Assembly: GCA_035499555.1 (NCBI GenBank)
Contig: DATJYO010000057.1
Location: forward strand, 124,001 to 188,000
Reading direction: 5' to 3'
Source of the DNA: Bog-159 sp035499555
Lineage (GTDB): Bacteria; Acidobacteriota; Terriglobia; Bryobacterales; Bryobacteraceae
Length of the DNA: 64,000 nucleotides
This document shows, in pieces, positions 62,001 through 64,000 of this stretch. The notes under the pieces are model-generated. The model was not told the origin of the DNA and made no database searches. It saw only the letters and a program-made list of their open reading frames with translations. Each line of letters starts with the position of its first letter. The first letter of the stretch is position 1. Made by a program: the position numbers and the translations under genes.

Positions 62001-62232
62001 GCTGGGAGCCGTCCCCATCGCCCTGGGCTACGGCGCCGGCGGCGAAGCGCGTAAGCCGCTGGGAATGTCTGTAGTGGGCGGCCTGATCTTCTCCCAGTTG
62101 ATCACCTTGTACCTTACGCCGGTCGTATACACCTATCTCGCCGCGCTGACCGGGCACGGAAGCAGGAAGAAAGGCCCTTCGGCCCCGGTAGCGCTGGAGC
62201 CGAAGGAGGTCTGGGCCGGGGGGAAAGGCTGA
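59086..62232 (+). CDS. RND multidrug efflux transporter (AcrB/MdtB-like, HAE1 family)
   Basis: 1048 residues, the standard size, with GAGG 6 nt before the ATG. It has 12 membrane helices and two large periplasmic loops. Signature segments: IFIRRPIATSLLMLAIALFGLVAYRALPVSDLPNVDFP, the proton-relay aspartates in GFVVDDAIVMLENIVRHMEMG near residue 405, FMGGILGRLFKEFAVTICAAI, and the second-half lysine in IGIVKKNAIMQIDFAL. The closing helix reads VVGGLIFSQLITLYLTPVVYTYL. It is a proton-driven pump for lipophilic compounds that works with the adjacent adaptor. The antisense frame is open for more than a thousand codons but has no coding character. Confidence 0.96.
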   Translation: MNVSEIFIRRPIATSLLMLAIALFGLVAYRALPVSDLPNVDFPTLVVTASLPGANPDTMASAVATPLERQFSTIAGLDTMSSTSSLGVTLVTLQFDLSRNLDGAAVDVQTGITQASPYLPPGMPTPPTFRKVNPADQPILYLALTSPTLPLYTLDEYAETTIAQRISMINGVAQVSVFGAQKYAVHAQMDPRLLAAKQIGIDEVESAIQKWNVNLPTGTLFGQNNAFTVLANGQLMSAAQYRPLVVAYRNGAPVRLEQLGRVIDSVEDDKTASWFYSRHEAGRRSMILAIQRQPGTNTVEVTNSIKRLLPVFEAQMPPSVQMHILYDRSLSIRESFNDVQFTLLLTLGLVIMVIFLFLRNLSATAIPSLALPFSIIGTFSIMYLLDFSLDNLSMMALILCVGFVVDDAIVMLENIVRHMEMGVAPMQASFEGSREIGFTIVSMTLSLAAVFIPVLFMGGILGRLFKEFAVTICAAILISGLVSVTLTPMLCSRFLRVRHGAAHGSLYGLTERFFDGMLAGYDRSLQAVLRHRPVMMILFAAILAATGWLFVKVPKGFIPDQDNDQIFVVTEAAQGTSFEQMKAYQRLISDVGIHDPNVEEFMSSVGGTSAASLGGPNFGRMFFHLTPRAQRALDVTRVMEELRPKLSGFPGVRVFMQNPPTIRIGGQLTKSLYQVTMQGPDTAELYREAQRLERDAARLPGLQDVTSDLQIKNPQVHIEIDRDKAAAVNVSAAQIESALYDAYGPHWISTIYAPINQYKVLLELMPQYQATADAISLIYLRSGSGKLVPIDTVTRMTRESGPQTINHFGQLPAVTVSFNLKPGASLGDAVGGIQGLIDRLPATISANFQGTAKAFQSSLGNLWLLLIIAILVVYIVLGILYESYIHPITILSGLPSAGFGALLTLYLFHIDLSIYAFVGLIMLIGIVKKNAIMQIDFALAAERQEGKTPMEAIYSGCLIRFRPIMMTTMAALLGAVPIALGYGAGGEARKPLGMSVVGGLIFSQLITLYLTPVVYTYLAALTGHGSRKKGPSAPVALEPKEVWAGGKG

Positions 62233-62242
62233 GGGAAGCTGA

Positions 62243-62902
62243 CTACCAGGGCCGCAGATCGGTGACGCTGGTGAACTGGCCGCCGCTGATCGCCGCCGAT
62301 GCCAGCGGCACCACTCCCGTCGGCATGCTGCTGATGCCGCACTCCACATTGGCATAGCCCGCCACCGTGTAGCTGCCTGCCGGGCAGGCGCTCTGGTCCA
62401 GTCCGAAAGTCGCGATGTTCTCCCGCAGGTAAACGTACACCGTGGGCGCCGTGAAGCTGACCCACAGCAGCGAGACCCCGCCCGAAGACGTATACGTACT
62501 GTTGTTGTACGTGCGGCGCGCCAAGTACGTGCCGCATTGCGCGCAGACGTTGAGCCGCGAACTGTTGCTCTGCCCGATGGTCACCGCAAAATCCGTGGCG
62601 TTGTCGGTGTCACTGCCCGGCCAGGGTCCGCTGAGCCGTACCCAGCCCGTGAAGCTGTTCGTAAAGGTAATGTCCACCTCGTACGTCACCGGATCGACGG
62701 TCCAGCTCACCTGGTCCAGGTCCAGACGTGTGCCGAAATTATCCACACACATCACGCCGATGTACGGAGAGGCGATGCCGTGCGTGGCTTCGCCGATCGT
62801 TACGTAGGTCACGCCGCTGTACTGCGCTGACCATTTCGTCATGGCGCACGCCGGCGCCACAGCCGCTAAAACCGCTGCTATCAGGAACAACGTCGTTTTC
62901 AT
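62243..62902 (-). CDS. Small exported protein of unknown function
   Basis: 219 residues from ATG 62902, with GGAGG 6 nt upstream; the frame is open to 63064 but the extension is Arg-rich and lacks a signal. Signal peptide: MKTTLFLIAAVLAAVAPACA. The mature part is beta-rich, with TKWSAQYSGVTYVTIGEATHGIASPYIGVMCVDNFG, a Ser/Thr/Asn-rich middle (RRTYNNSTYTSSGGVSLLWVSF) and five cysteines that could form disulfides. No family recognised. It converges on the RND pump gene with a 10-nt gap. Confidence 0.68.
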   Translation of the reverse strand: MKTTLFLIAAVLAAVAPACAMTKWSAQYSGVTYVTIGEATHGIASPYIGVMCVDNFGTRLDLDQVSWTVDPVTYEVDITFTNSFTGWVRLSGPWPGSDTDNATDFAVTIGQSNSSRLNVCAQCGTYLARRTYNNSTYTSSGGVSLLWVSFTAPTVYVYLRENIATFGLDQSACPAGSYTVAGYANVECGISSMPTGVVPLASAAISGGQFTSVTDLRPW

Positions 62903-63050
62903 TGAGCCGCCTCCAATGCGGCGCCCGCAGCCAGGGTCCCGCGTCAGCCGATGTAGCGGCGAGCGGACCGGCCAGGATCTGGGCTGTGGGCTGATTGTGA
63001 CCGCGCCGGGACCGGCGGGGTCTTTCTGCACCTCGAAGTGCTCCCGCCGG

Positions 63051-63090
63051 CGGCGAATTCTCAACTAAAATCGGCCTCCGGCGAATTCTC
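63051..63090. repeat. 12-nt direct repeat upstream of ilvE
   Basis: CGGCGAATTCTC occurs at 63051-63062 and again at 63079-63090, with starts 28 nt apart, 41 nt and less before the ilvE start. It may be a regulator site or chance. The copies lie upstream of the -10 box at 63119. Confidence 0.4.
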
Positions 63091-63118
63091 CCGACGGTGC
63101 CAGCTTGGCCCCCTACGC

Positions 63119-63124
63119 TATAAT
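63119..63124 (+). promoter_or_regulatory. Consensus -10 box of ilvE, probably leaderless transcript
   Basis: A perfect TATAAT ends 6 nt before the ilvE ATG at 63131, so transcription would begin at the start codon. The intervening TAAGCC has no ribosome-binding site. No convincing -35 box was found. Confidence 0.5.
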
Positions 63125-63130
63125 TAAGCC

Positions 63131-64000
63131 ATGCTGACGCCCACCCGACACATCTGGCACAACGGCCGTTTCATTCCCTGGGATCAAGCCACCATCCACG
63201 TCCTGTCTCACGTGGTGAGTTATGGAAGCAGTGTTTTTGAAGGTATCCGCTGCTATGACACACCCGCCGGTCCGGCCATCTTCCGCCTGCACGAGCATGT
63301 GCGCCGCATGGAGGATTCCGCCAAGATCTACCGCATGGATTTGGGCTACACGCACGCACAACTGGCCGCAGCCATGCAGGAGCTGGTGCGCATCAACGAA
63401 ATGGAAGCCTGCTATATTCGGCCCATCGCCATCCGCGCCTACGGCGATATCGGGGTCAATCCTCTGCGCAACCCGGTCGACGTTTACGTGGCCTGCTGGA
63501 ACTGGGGCAAATATCTCGGCGACGAAGCCCTGTCCCAGGGCGTGGACGTGTGCGTTGCCAGTTGGAAGCGCATCGCCCCCAATACCCTGCCCGCCCTGGC
63601 CAAGGCCGGCGCCAATTATATGAATTCGCAGCTTATCAAAATGGAAGCGATCACCAACGGGTACGCCGAAGGCATCGCCCTGGATGACGCCGGCTACGTC
63701 AGCGAGGGCTCGGGCGAGAACATCTTCGTGGTGCGCGACGGCCGCATCCACACGCCGCCCCTGGGCGCTTCCGTGCTGCCGGGCATCACCCGCGACAGCG
63801 TGATCCGCCTGGCGCAGGATCTGGATATCCCGCTGGTGGAGAGCCTGGTGCCGCGCGAGATGTTGTACATTGCCGATGAGGTGTTTTTCTCCGGCACCGC
63901 GGCCGAGATTACGCCGATTCGCTCCATCGACCGGATTCCCATCGGAAAGGGCCGCCGTCCGGTTACGGAAAGGTTACAGGAAGAGTTTTTTGCGCTGATC
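63131..64000 (+). CDS. ilvE: Branched-chain amino acid aminotransferase (cut by window edge)
   Basis: 290 codons of an open frame that continues past the window. It begins MLTPTRHIWHNGRFIPWDQATIHVLSHVVSYGSSVFEGIRCYDT, the class IV aminotransferase opening, and includes YIRPIAIRAYGDIGVNP, the PLP lysine in GANYMNSQLIKMEA, the phosphate-binding DDAGYVSEGSGENIFVV, and SVLPGITRDSVIRLA. It exchanges amino groups between leucine, isoleucine or valine and 2-oxoglutarate in the last step of their synthesis. Typical IlvE has about 300-310 residues, so nearly all of it is present. Only a few C-terminal residues should be missing. Confidence 0.95.
   Translation, partial: MLTPTRHIWHNGRFIPWDQATIHVLSHVVSYGSSVFEGIRCYDTPAGPAIFRLHEHVRRMEDSAKIYRMDLGYTHAQLAAAMQELVRINEMEACYIRPIAIRAYGDIGVNPLRNPVDVYVACWNWGKYLGDEALSQGVDVCVASWKRIAPNTLPALAKAGANYMNSQLIKMEAITNGYAEGIALDDAGYVSEGSGENIFVVRDGRIHTPPLGASVLPGITRDSVIRLAQDLDIPLVESLVPREMLYIADEVFFSGTAAEITPIRSIDRIPIGKGRRPVTERLQEEFFALI

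Noticed and set aside
58624..62355. Minus-strand open frame of more than 1200 codons opposite the RND genes
   Set aside because: The sequence is a low-complexity shadow (His, Gln, Asp, Gly rich) of a canonical RND pump; GC-rich third positions keep the antisense frame open.

Overview
The window is GC-rich, densely coded bacterial chromosome, most likely from an Acidobacteriota member of the Bryobacterales/Solibacteraceae type. The main clue is the exported beta-sandwich protein at 32985-33803, which looks like the Solibacter-type TIGR03437 family, together with a TIGR03437-like module in the matrixin-like protease at 380-2953. Other hints are the many GTG/TTG starts, the RND pump, and the large set of exported proteins of unknown function. 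The assignment is an inference from gene content. I saw no rRNA, tRNA, CRISPR array, insertion sequence or phage gene.

Layout. 1-8.6 kb: end of an APC amino-acid permease; a secreted matrixin-like zinc protease coupled to a small exported partner; an Nramp Mn/Fe transporter fused to a universal-stress domain, with a promoter overlapped by a perfect inverted repeat; and a large membrane protein fused to a SAM methyltransferase. 8.6-13 kb: serine synthesis (serA overlapping a class V aminotransferase) and methylmalonate-semialdehyde dehydrogenase. 13-23.6 kb: an NGG-ladder surface-type protein, a lipid kinase divergent from ligA, an OPT transporter operon with yqeY, and cysK-cysE. 23.6-33 kb: an exported six-hairpin glycosidase-like protein, a broken PQQ-type propeller gene, and an exopolysaccharide locus (GT4, O-antigen-ligase/Wzy-like, Wzz-like, and a second Wzy-like protein with a TPR tail). 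33-41 kb: TIGR03437 protein, ppk1, a methyltransferase fused to a beta-sandwich, an overlapping three-gene operon (SRPBCC-like, homoserine dehydrogenase, agmatinase family), and a radical SAM enzyme.

41-51.7 kb holds the most striking unit. It starts at a good sigma70-type promoter and reads leftward through a stand-alone histidine-kinase phosphoacceptor domain, two family 9 glycosyltransferases, an isoprenylcysteine-methyltransferase-like membrane protein, DUF4129, DUF4350, MoxR ATPase, DUF58, SpoIIM/DUF95 and RDD. After the first junction every gene overlaps the next, mostly by 4 nt. A response regulator-GGDEF protein lies just upstream. The first glycosyltransferase appears to need a CTG start.

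51.8-64 kb: a FecR/DUF6600-like Trp/Gly-rich exported protein with a clear terminator, a lipoprotein with Ig-like domains, a GH172 (DUF2961) enzyme fused to HEAT repeats, a two-gene RND efflux system, a small exported protein, and ilvE running off the right edge.

Several genes (13890, 39814, 63131) have a -10 box 5-7 nt before the start codon and no Shine-Dalgarno sequence, which suggests leaderless transcripts. Domain and family names come from recognising motifs in the translated sequence; no database search was run. Residue positions are approximate unless stated.
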